DNA from: Atopsyche davidsoni
Taxonomy: Eukaryota > Arthropoda > Insecta > Trichoptera > Hydrobiosidae
Direction: 5' to 3'
Assembly (NCBI GenBank): GCA_022113835.1
Contig: JAILWY010000019.1
Span: 3,844,001 to 3,908,000 of the forward strand
Length of the DNA: 64,000 nucleotides
The position numbers and the translations under genes were made by a program. This document shows, in pieces, positions 62,801 to 64,000 of this stretch (position 1 is its first letter; each line of letters begins with the position of its first letter). The notes under the pieces were generated by a model. That model ran no database searches and was not told where the DNA came from. It was given only the letters and a program-made list of their open reading frames with translations.

Positions 62801-63156
62801 AGAGGCTCACAACAGCCTGCCTCGCCCACGCCACGTTCACCAACCTCCTTCACACCTCCAACCAGCCACTCTTAACCGTAGCTCAAGTAAATATAACATG
62901 TTCTTCACTCCTTACATAATTTTCAAAATAAAAATATAAAGCTCTTTCTTACAAAACCAAAAGGAAAGAATAAAGGTATATAAATGATATAAATCTTAGT
63001 AATTACTATTTAATCATTTTGCAACACTTTCTAATTTTAGTGAAGCAAGGATACACCAATGCTCCCAGCCCGATGCCTCCTCTTGACGGATCTTACTACA
63101 ACATGTGCTCTGAACGCTATTTGTCATACCCAGCAGTTTTACAGCAACCTCACCAG
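293..63156 (+). CDS. sns/hbs: Nephrin-family Ig/FN3 adhesion receptor (sns/hbs type), spliced, both ends outside window
   Basis: Twenty-two exons join in frame to about 1,040 codons when one of the two membrane exons is used. Domain order is: half an Ig domain, seven Ig domains, FN3, one membrane span, then a tail rich in Tyr and Pro. The alternating YPP/FAP domain starts, the GGNP..W Ig motifs and the tail motif IEMYAPSSYND followed by GETLSSVSEKSE point to the nephrin/Sns/Hibris family. Known members are heterophilic receptors at the plasma membrane in myoblast fusion, nephrocyte diaphragms and eye patterning. The signal peptide, first Ig domain(s) and last tail exon(s) are not in the window. 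I cannot separate sns from hbs by eye. Family assignment is firm; orthology is not. Confidence 0.9.
2027..2590 (+). repeat. Short nonautonomous repeat, family R1, copy 1
   Basis: Shares colinear blocks with 23228-24095 and, in opposite orientation, with 46313-46872. Common landmarks are TACCTGGCGAAATCG near the left end, AAATCTTGAAGATGTTGAAA in the middle, and GGTGCAGTCGATTTTTCGCA near the right end. It has no coding capacity. Three dispersed copies in one window suggest a mobile, nonautonomous element. The superfamily is not recognised. Confidence 0.7.
4711..4790. mobile_element. Possible end of a hAT-type element
   Basis: The string CAGCGGCTCCCAACCTTTTT resembles the terminal inverted repeats of many hAT transposons (CAG-rich start, CCCAACCTTTTT). 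I did not find a matching opposite end, so this is a weak call from one terminus. Confidence 0.3.
5505..5689 (+). repeat. Diverged direct duplication, about 124 bp period
   Basis: Two blocks, at about 5505-5566 and 5629-5689, share the order AAACTGAC, a TTAAAACG segment, then AGTCTTCATTTAAATTACAC and AATTTT. The offset is about 124 bp. This is a local duplication with no coding signal. Confidence 0.6.
5763..5995. other. GC- and CpG-rich island in intron 1
   Basis: About 230 bp of CpG-rich DNA in AT-rich surroundings, beginning with a run of seven C and including GGCCGGCGCGTGACCGGCGG. A short open frame (5811-5993) runs through it but ends just past the island and matches no family I know. 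It may be an intronic regulatory element or a GC-rich repeat. Confidence 0.4.
6155..6484. repeat. Palindromic tRNA-Thr-like element, copy 1
   Basis: Two arms of about 130 bp face each other across a short spacer. Each carries TTTCTGAGAGTTTCTTTAA, a block near CATATTAGTAATA, and part of a tRNA-like region. On the minus strand, 6305-6233 folds as a cloverleaf: acceptor GATTCGT/ACAAATC with one mismatch, D stem GTAC/GTAC, anticodon stem CCGGC/GCCAG with one mismatch, loop CATGTAA, T stem GTGGG/CCCAC. The right arm (from 6353) keeps only the 3' part. The same layout recurs at other positions in this window, so the palindrome looks like the element itself. Confidence 0.75.
6743..6760 (+). repeat. 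(GTTA)n microsatellite
   Basis: Four and a half perfect GTTA units follow GATTGA. Confidence 0.8.
8263..8278 (+). repeat. (ACGT)4 microsatellite
   Basis: Four perfect ACGT units. The tract is self-complementary and CpG-containing in an AT-rich background. Confidence 0.8.
11080..11165. other. GC-rich island with hairpin
   Basis: CpG-dense block containing an imperfect inverted repeat, CTCTCGCGCGCG facing CGCGTGCGAGAG across about 8 bases. No gene seen. Confidence 0.45.
11476..11640. repeat. Foldback repeat, family R2, copy 1
   Basis: Begins with TCATCGGGTGCCTCTCCTCA, then GAGGAGGTTGGCGACCA and TTAGTGTTCATGGTT. It contains a strong hairpin at 11578-11622 with arms ATTTTATTCCG and CGGAATAAAAT and inner arms TGCAGTACT/AGTACTGCA. 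Related sequence is found at 18261-18420 and 41275-41325. The class is unknown. Confidence 0.55.
14697..14850 (+). CDS. sns/hbs: Exon 2: first half of an Ig domain (probably Ig3)
   Basis: Follows TTTCCGCAG and ends before GTGAGT. With the T from exon 1 it opens with YPPGAPYIEGYQKG, then the first Cys in VELVCRSRGGNPPAQ and the core Trp in LVWYKN. It ends two bases into an Arg codon. The domain start closely resembles exon 6 (YPPSAPMITGYQPG), so these two domains are internal duplicates. By hand count 41 of 50 codons end in G or C. The next exon lies 29.8 kb downstream. Confidence 0.9.
15285..15375 (+). repeat. Degenerate tRNA-like region, perhaps a SINE head
   Basis: GGCGAGTGGCTTGATAGCCG resembles an A box and GGGAGTTCGAATCTGC a B box, spaced as in a class II (Ser/Leu-like) tRNA. 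The T stem pairs only in part, so this is not a functional tRNA gene. A tRNA-derived SINE head is the likely source. Confidence 0.35.
18261..18420. repeat. Foldback repeat, family R2, copy 2
   Basis: TCATCGAGTGCCTCTCCTTA, then GAGGAGGTTGGCGATCA and AGTGTTCATGGTT, closed by the inverted AAACCATGAACACT. It matches 11476-11640. The stretch ACTGTACTTGTATAAA is repeated downstream at about 18553-18575. Confidence 0.55.
18428..19300 (+). repeat. Pair of ~105 bp direct repeats flanking a tRNA-like palindrome
   Basis: 18428-18532 and 19194-19300 are near-identical, both running from TCAATTAAA/TCAATTTAAA through TTTCACTACGATCATAAG and AAAGGCGCATTGAATA to GTCTGTGAGATTA. Between them lies the second tRNA-Thr palindrome. 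This is too long for an ordinary target-site duplication and looks like a local segmental duplication. Confidence 0.75.
18600..19193. repeat. Palindromic tRNA-Thr-like element, copy 2
   Basis: Left arm 18600-18860 begins with an end block containing AACGTCAATCAGATGCG and carries a full cloverleaf on the minus strand (18802-18730): acceptor GATTCGT/ACAAATC, D stem GTAC/GTAC, perfect anticodon stem CTGGT/ACCAG around CATGTAA, T stem GTGGG/CCCAC, discriminator A. The right arm (about 19062-19193) is inverted and includes the anticodon and T arms. The end block recurs at about 19008. The anticodon would be UGU (Thr), but position 33 is A instead of the required U, so it is tRNA-derived and not a working tRNA. 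Confidence 0.75.
20836..21046. mobile_element. Penelope-like palindrome with hammerhead-type core
   Basis: Two arms of about 100 bp meet at AACTAAAC-T-GTTTAGTT. On the minus strand the left arm reads TGCAT, CTGATGA (20937-20931), T, GACCCAA, loop, TTGGGTC, GAAA (20911-20908), CTAGTA, ATGCA. This matches a hammerhead ribozyme: stem I TGCAT/ATGCA, stem II GACCCAA/TTGGGTC, a minimal stem III and a GUA cleavage site, with one extra U after CUGAUGA. The right-arm copy has GAAT in place of GAAA and is degenerate. Minimal hammerheads of this kind are known in Penelope-like retroelement terminal repeats. No coding part is present. Confidence 0.55.
22255..22475. other. GC-enriched intronic island with paired YY1/Pho-type motifs
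   Basis: Contains CACGGCGGCCATTTTG and CACGGCGACCATTTTG about 20 bp apart (22386-22419), matching the GCCATTTT core bound by YY1/Pho zinc-finger proteins. A short open frame through it has no recognisable motif. Candidate regulatory element, not shown to act. Confidence 0.35.
23228..24095 (+). mobile_element. R1-family element with inverted ends and a partial tandem copy
   Basis: The left end TAAGAGCCGTGATACCAAAT (23228) is the inverse of ATGGTATCACGGCTCTTA (ending 23835), giving terminal inverted repeats of about 22 bp. The right 260 bp of the element is then repeated at 23836-24095, ending in another copy of that terminus. The interior matches 2027-2590. The left end also has a hairpin, TACCTGGCGATTTCGCCAGG. 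No transposase. This is a nonautonomous DNA-transposon-like unit with an extra end. Confidence 0.7.
24240..24535. other. GC-rich island
   Basis: CpG-rich tract including GATCGGCTTCGGCCCCCTTG and GGGAGGGCGTCTCTCCG, ending with AAAATGGCCGCC, a YY1/Pho-type motif (24517-24529). No convincing gene. Confidence 0.35.
28760..28870 (+). other. G-rich tract, possible quadruplex former
   Basis: A perfect dyad GGCCGGACGTCCGG is followed by runs of seven, six, two and five G (28786-28812). The spacing fits a G-quadruplex motif on the + strand. No gene. Confidence 0.4.
29848..29953 (+). repeat. Two (TA)n microsatellites
   Basis: Alternating TA tracts at 29848-29876 and 29934-29953, separated by AT-rich sequence. 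Confidence 0.85.
30042..30330 (-). repeat. tRNA-Thr-like element, copy 3 (single arm)
   Basis: One arm only. The minus strand 30189-30118 has the tRNA-like layout, with anticodon loop CATGTAA and a decayed T loop (TTAAAAT). The right end carries CCTGTAAAGGTAATTAAAAC and the terminal block GATTGACGTTCAATCCACAA, which recurs inverted at 52115-52140. Confidence 0.65.
30485..30636. repeat. tRNA-like hairpin element, copy 4 (short)
   Basis: The arms run from about ATATTGAAAATTGATTAAAG to the inverse CTTTAATCAATTTTCAATAT. The loop holds only the 3' half of the tRNA-like region (GGGATTTGAACCCACATCCC and the anticodon arm). This looks like a deletion derivative of the family. Confidence 0.7.
30741..30776. 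repeat. Perfect 13 bp inverted repeat
   Basis: TTTATCGATTTCT and AGAAATCGATAAA flank the loop AGTGAAGCTA. Isolated stem-loop with no recognised role. Confidence 0.7.
30860..31165. other. GC-rich, repeat-like block
   Basis: About 300 bp of GC-rich sequence with short open frames on both strands (68 codons on minus, 89 on plus). The composition is unlike the surrounding intron and suggests an inserted element, perhaps a retroelement fragment. I cannot name the family, and neither frame shows known motifs. Confidence 0.35.
34903..34923 (+). repeat. (AT)n microsatellite
   Basis: Alternating AT tract in intron 2. Confidence 0.8.
35575..35885. other. CpG-rich island with C-rich tandem repeat
   Basis: GC-dense segment directly before the satellite array. 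At 35757-35790 a 17 bp unit, GCCCTTACGCCACCCCC, occurs twice with one change, flanked by more C runs. On the minus strand this gives at least four G runs. Short open frames on both strands show no family motifs. Confidence 0.45.
35896..37270 (+). repeat. Satellite array, eight units
   Basis: Units begin at about 35896, 36044, 36193, 36391, 36516, 36715, 36914 and 37110, each starting near CATAATTTGTACGCAGG. Spacings are 148, 149, 198, 125, 199, 199 and 196 bp. The first two units lack a roughly 50 bp block (GAATTACTAAAAATTTAGAG to GAATTTGAAGACGATATAA) that the 198 bp units carry, and one unit is shortened. A central A tract of variable length follows GATGTATAATTAT. Differences between units are few, so the array looks young or homogenised. 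Not coding. Confidence 0.9.
37779..37995. mobile_element. Penelope-like palindrome, second family, copy 1
   Basis: Arms carry ACTTGAGTGAGTTTCCACAT and TTTTTATTAGTGACCGGTTT with inverted partners. On the minus strand the left arm reads TTGATAAT, GCCAAC, loop, GTTGGC, GAAACCGGTC, ACTAAT: a hammerhead-like stem II, GAAA and GUC site with a decayed CUGAUGA box. The right arm starts exactly at ACCGGTCACTAAT. The tail AATGGAATTCCACCAAGTAC is shared with 51851-52096. Confidence 0.55.
38700..38850. other. GC-rich island
   Basis: CpG-rich block including GAGCGGGCGAGCGCGCATCT and GCCGGTACCGGG. No coding signal or known motif beyond composition. Confidence 0.3.
39955..40005. promoter_or_regulatory. Paired YY1/Pho-type motifs
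   Basis: CCAAGATGGCTGAC and AAAATGGCGGCAAGG lie within 30 bp (39962-39991). Both fit the AANATGGCGNC consensus of YY1/Pho. Inferred from sequence only. Confidence 0.35.
41275..41325 (+). repeat. Fragment of foldback family R2
   Basis: CTGGTGCTTCTCCTCATAGA, then AGGTTGTTAACCATTTCATC, match the left part of 11476-11640 with changes. Confidence 0.45.
42441..42560 (+). repeat. tRNA-like element, copy 5 (single arm)
   Basis: The + strand 42441-42510 starts GATTCGTTAG and ends ACACAAATCA, with a T arm close to GGGTTTGAATCCC. It continues into the family body CGATGATATTTTTCTAAGAG. One arm only, with a decayed anticodon region. Confidence 0.6.
42775..43098. repeat. Palindromic tRNA-like element, copy 6
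   Basis: Left arm, minus strand 42922-42849: acceptor GGCTCGT/ACAAGTC, D stem GCAT/ATGC, anticodon loop CATGAAA, and a perfect T arm GTGGG-TTCGAAT-CCCAC. The right arm is inverted and holds only the T arm and body. Outer arms share AGTCACGATGATATTTTCTG and end near TGTGCTTAATCACAT. This is a second subfamily, with the best-preserved B box (GGTTCGAATCCCAC). Confidence 0.75.
43210..43450. other. CpG-rich island
   Basis: Contains CCCGCCCCCTCGGAATCG and CCCCCGCCGCGCCGCGC. Open frames of 76-88 codons exist in three frames, as expected of GC-rich DNA without stops. No family match seen. Confidence 0.35.
44678..44814 (+). CDS. sns/hbs: Exon 3: second half of the Ig domain begun by exon 2
   Basis: Follows TCTGTTCACAG and ends before GTAAGT. 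Its first base completes an Arg codon left open by exon 2, giving TTYRTQGRMSENVYTFTA across the junction. It carries the second Ig Cys in VRYRCEARNTMIDSP and strand G ending EIDLIVY. The final T plus TC of exon 4 gives Phe, the start of FAPEQ. The in-frame join across 29.8 kb of intron supports the call. It resembles exon 7 (AQYRCEAQNSATDIP). Confidence 0.9.
44815..45710 (+). other. Intron 3
   Basis: Near its 3' end, at about 45544-45580 and 45662-45695, a diverged direct repeat (CCAAAACCTACGAGCATACC / TCACAACCTACGAACATGCC) is followed by the short polypyrimidine tract of exon 4. 45056-45200 resembles 6620-6750 loosely (TTTCAATACTTT, then A/G-TTTTATTA), perhaps a decayed dispersed repeat. Confidence 0.5.
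45711..45878 (+). CDS. sns/hbs: Exon 4: first half of an Ig domain (probably Ig4)
   Basis: Follows TTTCTTTCCCAG and ends before GTAAGA. Opens with FAPEQVSISGAMEARVSE, the first Cys in VALTCATAASNPPAD and the Trp in IKWTVAGKQF. It ends one base into a Gly codon. The FAPE start and the C..ASNPPA..W pattern match exon 8, so these two domains form a second duplicated type alternating with exons 2 and 6. Confidence 0.9.
46313..46872 (-). repeat. R1-family repeat, copy on minus strand
   Basis: Read on the minus strand it follows 2027-2590 block for block: TACCTGGCGAAATCG, the AAATCTTGAAGATGTTGAAA centre, GGTGCAGTCGATTTTTCGCA, then an end reading CGACTATGGGACCTA. Its left end carries a hairpin of GCCTCTGGTGTCC and GGACACCAGAGGC. 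Confidence 0.7.
48300..48500. other. GC-rich island with four decamer repeats
   Basis: At 48348-48387 the 10 bp unit GCCACTCTTT occurs four times in a row, the third starting with A and the last ending CCAG. The island also holds CTCTCCGCGCGTGTTGTCGC. Open frames here occur in several frames without known motifs. Confidence 0.45.
48634..48696. promoter_or_regulatory. Twin dyad sites
   Basis: GGACGTATAAATACGTCC (48634-48651) and AGGACGTATGAATACGTCCT (48677-48696) are near-perfect inverted repeats of one another's type, about 43 bp apart. A dimeric DNA-binding protein is one explanation; a decayed repeat is another. Confidence 0.35.
48781..49045 (-). mobile_element. Deleted mariner transposon remnant
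   Basis: The end CGAGGGCGGTCCGATAAGTA is a mariner-type terminus next to TA. On the minus strand, 48910-48838 encodes the transposase C-terminus (KKLEHRWVKCIELKGDY, then FDK and stop). 49043-48935 encodes a more N-terminal part (KVMATVFWDSQCVIYIDYLE). The catalytic middle is missing between them, and no second terminus was found. Inactive. Confidence 0.85.
50606..51104 (-). mobile_element. Deleted Tc1/mariner-superfamily element with inverted ends
   Basis: The ends GTGTCCAAAGAGAGTATCGG and CCGATACTCTTTTTGGACAC are inverted repeats bordered by TA. On the minus strand, stop at 50701-50703, an open frame gives LALDYFVWGYLKSRVYENN and RSRLKECHQRNGHYL, the C-terminus of a DDE transposase of this superfamily. 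Another frame gives ELFPNKAISRRGNTNW, the block just before it; the short linking segment is deleted and the frame is shifted. The N-terminal half is absent. Confidence 0.8.
51290..51590. other. GC-rich island with decamer repeats and a YY1/Pho-type motif
   Basis: At 51475-51510 the unit CCGAAACTTG occurs three times plus a partial fourth. Downstream, ACAAGATGGCTGCCAACATG fits the YY1/Pho consensus. Open frames in several frames are composition effects. Confidence 0.4.
51851..52096. mobile_element. Penelope-like palindrome, second family, copy 2
   Basis: The most complete palindrome of this family. Arms run from AATAAAATACTTGAGTGATT through GTGACCGGTTTCGCCAACCT to the centre AAACAGAGTCTCTGTTT and back. 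The tail AATGGAATTCCACCAAGTAC follows. The left arm read on minus keeps stem II, GCGAAACCGGTCAC and the GUC site; the upstream box is TTGATAA in place of CTGATGA. Confidence 0.6.
52113..52306. repeat. tRNA-family hairpin element, copy 7 (tRNA part lost)
   Basis: Starts with the end block CTATTTTGTGGATTGAACGT and TACCTTTACAGGC, inverse to 30268-30320. It then has TACTAATATGATTAGTCATA and the body TCACGATGATATTTTTCTGA, and closes with an inverted CGAAAAAATATGCCTAATCA. Only a short piece of the T arm remains. Confidence 0.6.
52532..52663 (+). CDS. sns/hbs: Exon 5: second half of the Ig domain begun by exon 4
   Basis: Follows TTTTTCTTTCTAG and ends before GTAAGT. Its first two bases complete the Gly codon, giving VASGGGWITASNITV. 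The second Ig Cys lies in IVVVCHGLNL, and the exon ends HTINVL plus T of the Tyr codon that starts exon 6. Third positions are about 72% G/C by hand count. Confidence 0.88.
52664..53319 (+). other. Intron 5
   Basis: AT-rich, no element recognised. Its 3' end has a long T-rich tract and TTTTGTCCCCAG. Confidence 0.7.
53320..53456 (+). CDS. sns/hbs: Exon 6: first half of an Ig domain (probably Ig5)
   Basis: Opens YPPSAPMITGYQPGSI, then Cys in QRLMCISSGGNPLA and Trp in LTWFKNDKK. It ends on a complete Lys codon (phase 0) before GTACAA, a donor weaker than its neighbours. It is clearly similar to exon 2, but the intron inside the domain falls some residues earlier and in a different phase. Confidence 0.9.
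54945..55040. promoter_or_regulatory. YY1/Pho-type motif cluster
   Basis: GGGGCGGCCATTTTG, GCGCCGGCCATTTTG and GTAATGGCCG lie within about 65 bp. Three GCCAT cores this close are more than composition alone would suggest. Candidate regulatory element. Confidence 0.4.
56086..56178 (-). mobile_element. Penelope-like fragment, second family, copy 3
   Basis: One arm only: AAATAAAATACTTCAAGTGA, then ATTGGTGACCGGTTTCGCCA, ACCTATCGCGTTCGCATTAT. Diverged from the copies at 37.8 and 51.9 kb. Confidence 0.55.
57012..57165 (+). CDS. sns/hbs: Exon 7: second half of the Ig domain begun by exon 6
   Basis: Follows TATTTTTTCAG and joins exon 6 in phase 0 as NDKKIPSNSKTSDKQVTSE. The second Cys is in AQYRCEAQNSATDIPFF; the exon ends VILAVH plus T of a Phe codon. 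It is the last exon with G/C-rich third positions (about 76% by hand count). Confidence 0.9.
57522..57659 (+). CDS. sns/hbs: Exon 8: first part of an Ig domain (probably Ig6)
   Basis: Follows ACTTTCCAG and ends before GTAATC. Begins FAPEAVRVGVEPKDLRPG, Cys in AKLTCDGASSNPPA, Trp pair in VLSWWRDGIPIH. It matches exon 4 in start and core. Third positions drop to about 42% G/C, a sharp change from exon 7 only 356 bp upstream. Confidence 0.9.
57832..57918 (+). CDS. sns/hbs: Exon 9: middle of Ig6
   Basis: An 87 bp exon in phase 1-1, encoding GYTNSSKTGLHGGTVSSI and ELKLNLTRDMN. This region is undivided in the related exon 4-5 domain, so the domain has one extra intron. Introns on both sides are short (172 and 85 bp). 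Confidence 0.88.
58004..58081 (+). CDS. sns/hbs: Exon 10: end of Ig6
   Basis: A 78 bp exon encoding GLVYTCQALNEKLQRSVHD and AHTLRVL, with the second Ig Cys. It ends with T of the Tyr codon that starts YPPSFEP in exon 11. Confidence 0.9.
58167..58325 (+). CDS. sns/hbs: Exon 11: first half of an Ig domain (probably Ig7) lacking the usual first Cys
   Basis: Encodes YPPSFEPVPAEMKVG, then LMVVVKADGNPGSVAYTW and TKDGLPITQATYSQS. The GNP and Trp landmarks are present, but the residue where Ig domains carry the first disulfide Cys is Val (VVVKADGNP). The partner Cys in exon 12 is kept, so no canonical disulfide can form. The reading is in frame on both sides, so this is not a frame error. About 38% of codons end in G/C. 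Confidence 0.9.
58326..59472 (+). other. Intron 11, 1.1 kb
   Basis: The longest intron in the compact 3' block. AT-rich; no repeat or cryptic exon recognised. Confidence 0.7.
59473..59604 (+). CDS. sns/hbs: Exon 12: second half of Ig7
   Basis: Encodes GDRIISDGPVLNISRLSRLD, then TGIYTCEAVNSQGSSS and INISIDVY. The DTGIYTC motif is a textbook Ig F strand. By hand count about 26% of codons end in G/C, the lowest I measured. Confidence 0.92.
59839..59919 (+). CDS. sns/hbs: Exon 13: start of an Ig domain (probably Ig8)
   Basis: An 81 bp exon following TTTTTTAG, encoding YPASIKNVSKDTIIQSNGD and AVISCSAI with the first Cys. Joins exon 14 in phase 1 at GNPLTED. Confidence 0.9.
60028..60313 (+). CDS. 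sns/hbs: Exon 14: rest of Ig8 and start of Ig9
   Basis: Encodes GNPLTEDHITWKRD, then DDVGTFSCTVNNLVGNASS closing Ig8, the linker FKPEMDTSPGLLKAASN, and the first Cys of Ig9 in MGDSVDLTC. It is the only exon that spans a domain border; all earlier domains start at an intron. It ends in an Arg codon before GTGTGT, a weak donor. The reading frame stays open through the following 114 bp intron. Confidence 0.9.
60428..60666 (+). CDS. sns/hbs: Exon 15: rest of Ig9
   Basis: Follows TTTTTATTACAG. Encodes SLAAPEPTWTWSRSGAS with the core Trp, and GTGDYGRYECAARNVAGF with the second Cys, ending TLDVTSAP. The APDQV link to exon 16 is a usual Ig-to-FN3 junction. Confidence 0.92.
60784..60892 (+). CDS. sns/hbs: Exon 16: first half of the fibronectin type III domain
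   Basis: Encodes DQVQTMSVVNVTHDTVSL and TWVPGFDGGMHATYRIRY. The SLTW and Y.IRYR motifs are characteristic of FN3 strands B and C. Ends two bases into an Arg codon. Confidence 0.92.
61018..61187 (+). CDS. sns/hbs: Exon 17: second half of the fibronectin type III domain
   Basis: Encodes TIYDDAYKYEDVVPGNSTRW, then TVRGLQLASDYLFSIMALN and RLGQSKYRPDDVKATTS. The L..Y.F.I.A.N..G pattern is a standard FN3 end. It closes with one base, A, which can join exon 18 (Lys) or exon 19 (Ser) in frame. Confidence 0.92.
61467..61652 (+). CDS. sns/hbs: Exon 18: alternative juxtamembrane/transmembrane exon, version a
   Basis: 186 bp, phase 1-1. Encodes an extracellular linker (KVPPSFHSPSSDNDQGSYS), a hydrophobic span (MLIITGTIIGTAIILLNILI, continuing IGICL) and a basic stop-transfer HRRANKRIRGAI. 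It is homologous to exon 19 in the span and basic stretch (ILLNILIIG...RRANKRIR against LLINILLVG...RKRAKRLR) with a different linker. Its acceptor is weak: CACCAG with no polypyrimidine tract, and a TACTAAC branch-like motif 71 bases upstream. Probably used in place of exon 19. Confidence 0.88.
62020..62190 (+). CDS. sns/hbs: Exon 19: alternative juxtamembrane/transmembrane exon, version b
   Basis: 171 bp, phase 1-1, with a strong acceptor (long T/C tract, CCGTGTTAG) and donor GTATGT. Encodes the linker SSSQTGEINEISDVLLEKAD, the span LVIICVSISGAILLLINILL, VGCFMY and the basic KRAKRLR. It joins exon 17 before and exon 20 after in frame, exactly as exon 18 does. If both exons were kept the frame would still hold, giving a protein with two spans and a tail on the outer side. 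Confidence 0.9.
62436..62635 (+). CDS. sns/hbs: Exon 20: cytoplasmic tail, membrane-proximal part
   Basis: Encodes DQAGQSSKSATIEMYAPSS, then YNDTMTGETLSSVSEKSETY, an acidic stretch SNEDEAGSEHGDPPRD and VQGIMHGVLMGQ. The first two blocks are what I associate with the insect Sns/Hibris tails. Tyr residues in IEMYAPSSYND are candidate phosphorylation sites. Ends in phase 0 before GTATAT. Confidence 0.9.
62733..62886 (+). CDS. sns/hbs: Exon 21: cytoplasmic tail, middle part
   Basis: Encodes AASTYLTEEEGLAALEYAPP, RYREAHNSLPRPRHVHQPPS and HLQPATLNRSS. Rich in Pro, Tyr and His. EYAPPRY and PRPRHVHQPP could serve SH2 and SH3 adaptors, which nephrin-type tails recruit. Donor GTAAAT. Confidence 0.88.
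63041..63156 (+). CDS. sns/hbs: Exon 22: cytoplasmic tail, further part
   Basis: Follows CTAATTTTAG. Encodes MKQGYTNAPSPMPPLDGSYY, NMCSERYLSYPAVLQQPHQ. YTNA and YYNM fit the Y-x-N pattern bound by Grb2-type SH2 domains. Ends in phase 0 before GTATTT with no stop codon, so the gene continues beyond the window or into a later exon. Confidence 0.85.

Positions 63157-64000
<844 letters not shown>

Noticed and set aside
293..63156. Assignment to Hemicentin, Dscam or Sidestep families
   Set aside because: The single FN3 after Ig domains, the YPP/FAP alternation and the tail motif EMYAPSSYND fit nephrin/Sns/Hibris better. Dscam has several FN3 domains, and hemicentin is secreted and much longer.

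Overview
The window is a piece of an animal genome, most likely an arthropod and probably an insect. It holds one spliced protein gene on the + strand, very AT-rich introns of up to about 30 kb, mariner/Tc1-type transposon remnants typical of insects, Penelope-like palindromes, and a family of tRNA-derived foldback repeats. I cannot fix the insect order from the sequence.

The gene is a nephrin-family cell-adhesion receptor of the sticks-and-stones (sns) / hibris (hbs) type. I reconstructed 22 coding exons between 293 and 63156 with GT/AG borders and matching phases. In order they encode the end of one Ig domain, seven further Ig domains, one fibronectin type III domain, a membrane span that is present in two tandem alternative exons, and a cytoplasmic tail. 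The signal peptide, the first Ig domain(s) and the last part of the tail lie outside the window. In flies these receptors sit on fusion-competent myoblasts and nephrocyte slit diaphragms and bind Kirre/Roughest-type partners on neighbouring cells. The choice between sns and hbs is left open.

Layout: exon 1 at 293-408; a 14.3 kb intron; exon 2 at 14697-14850; a 29.8 kb intron; exons 3-4 at 44.7-45.9 kb; a 6.7 kb intron; exons 5-6 at 52.5-53.5 kb; a 3.6 kb intron; then a compact block of exons 7-22 at 57.0-63.2 kb. Exons 1-7 have G/C-rich third codon positions and sit in the large introns. Exons 8-22 have A/T-rich third positions and mostly short introns.

The large introns hold repeats: palindromic tRNA-Thr-like elements (6.2, 18.7-19.2, 30.1, 30.5, 42.4, 42.8-43.1 and 52.1 kb), Penelope-like palindromes with hammerhead-ribozyme-like cores (20.9, 37.8, 51.9 and 56.1 kb), a short inverted-terminal-repeat family (2.0, 23.2-24.1 and 46.3 kb), a 1.4 kb satellite array (35.9-37.3 kb), deleted mariner and Tc1-like copies (48.8 and 50.6 kb), and scattered GC-rich islands, several with YY1/Pho-type GCCAT motifs. 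The window ends in a long (AT)n tract framed by a perfect inverted repeat.

The most interesting signal is the pair of homologous, phase-matched transmembrane exons (61467-61652 and 62020-62190). They would let one receptor gene swap its juxtamembrane and membrane segment, or carry two spans if both are included. The hammerhead-like palindromes and the tRNA-Thr foldback family are the next best leads.
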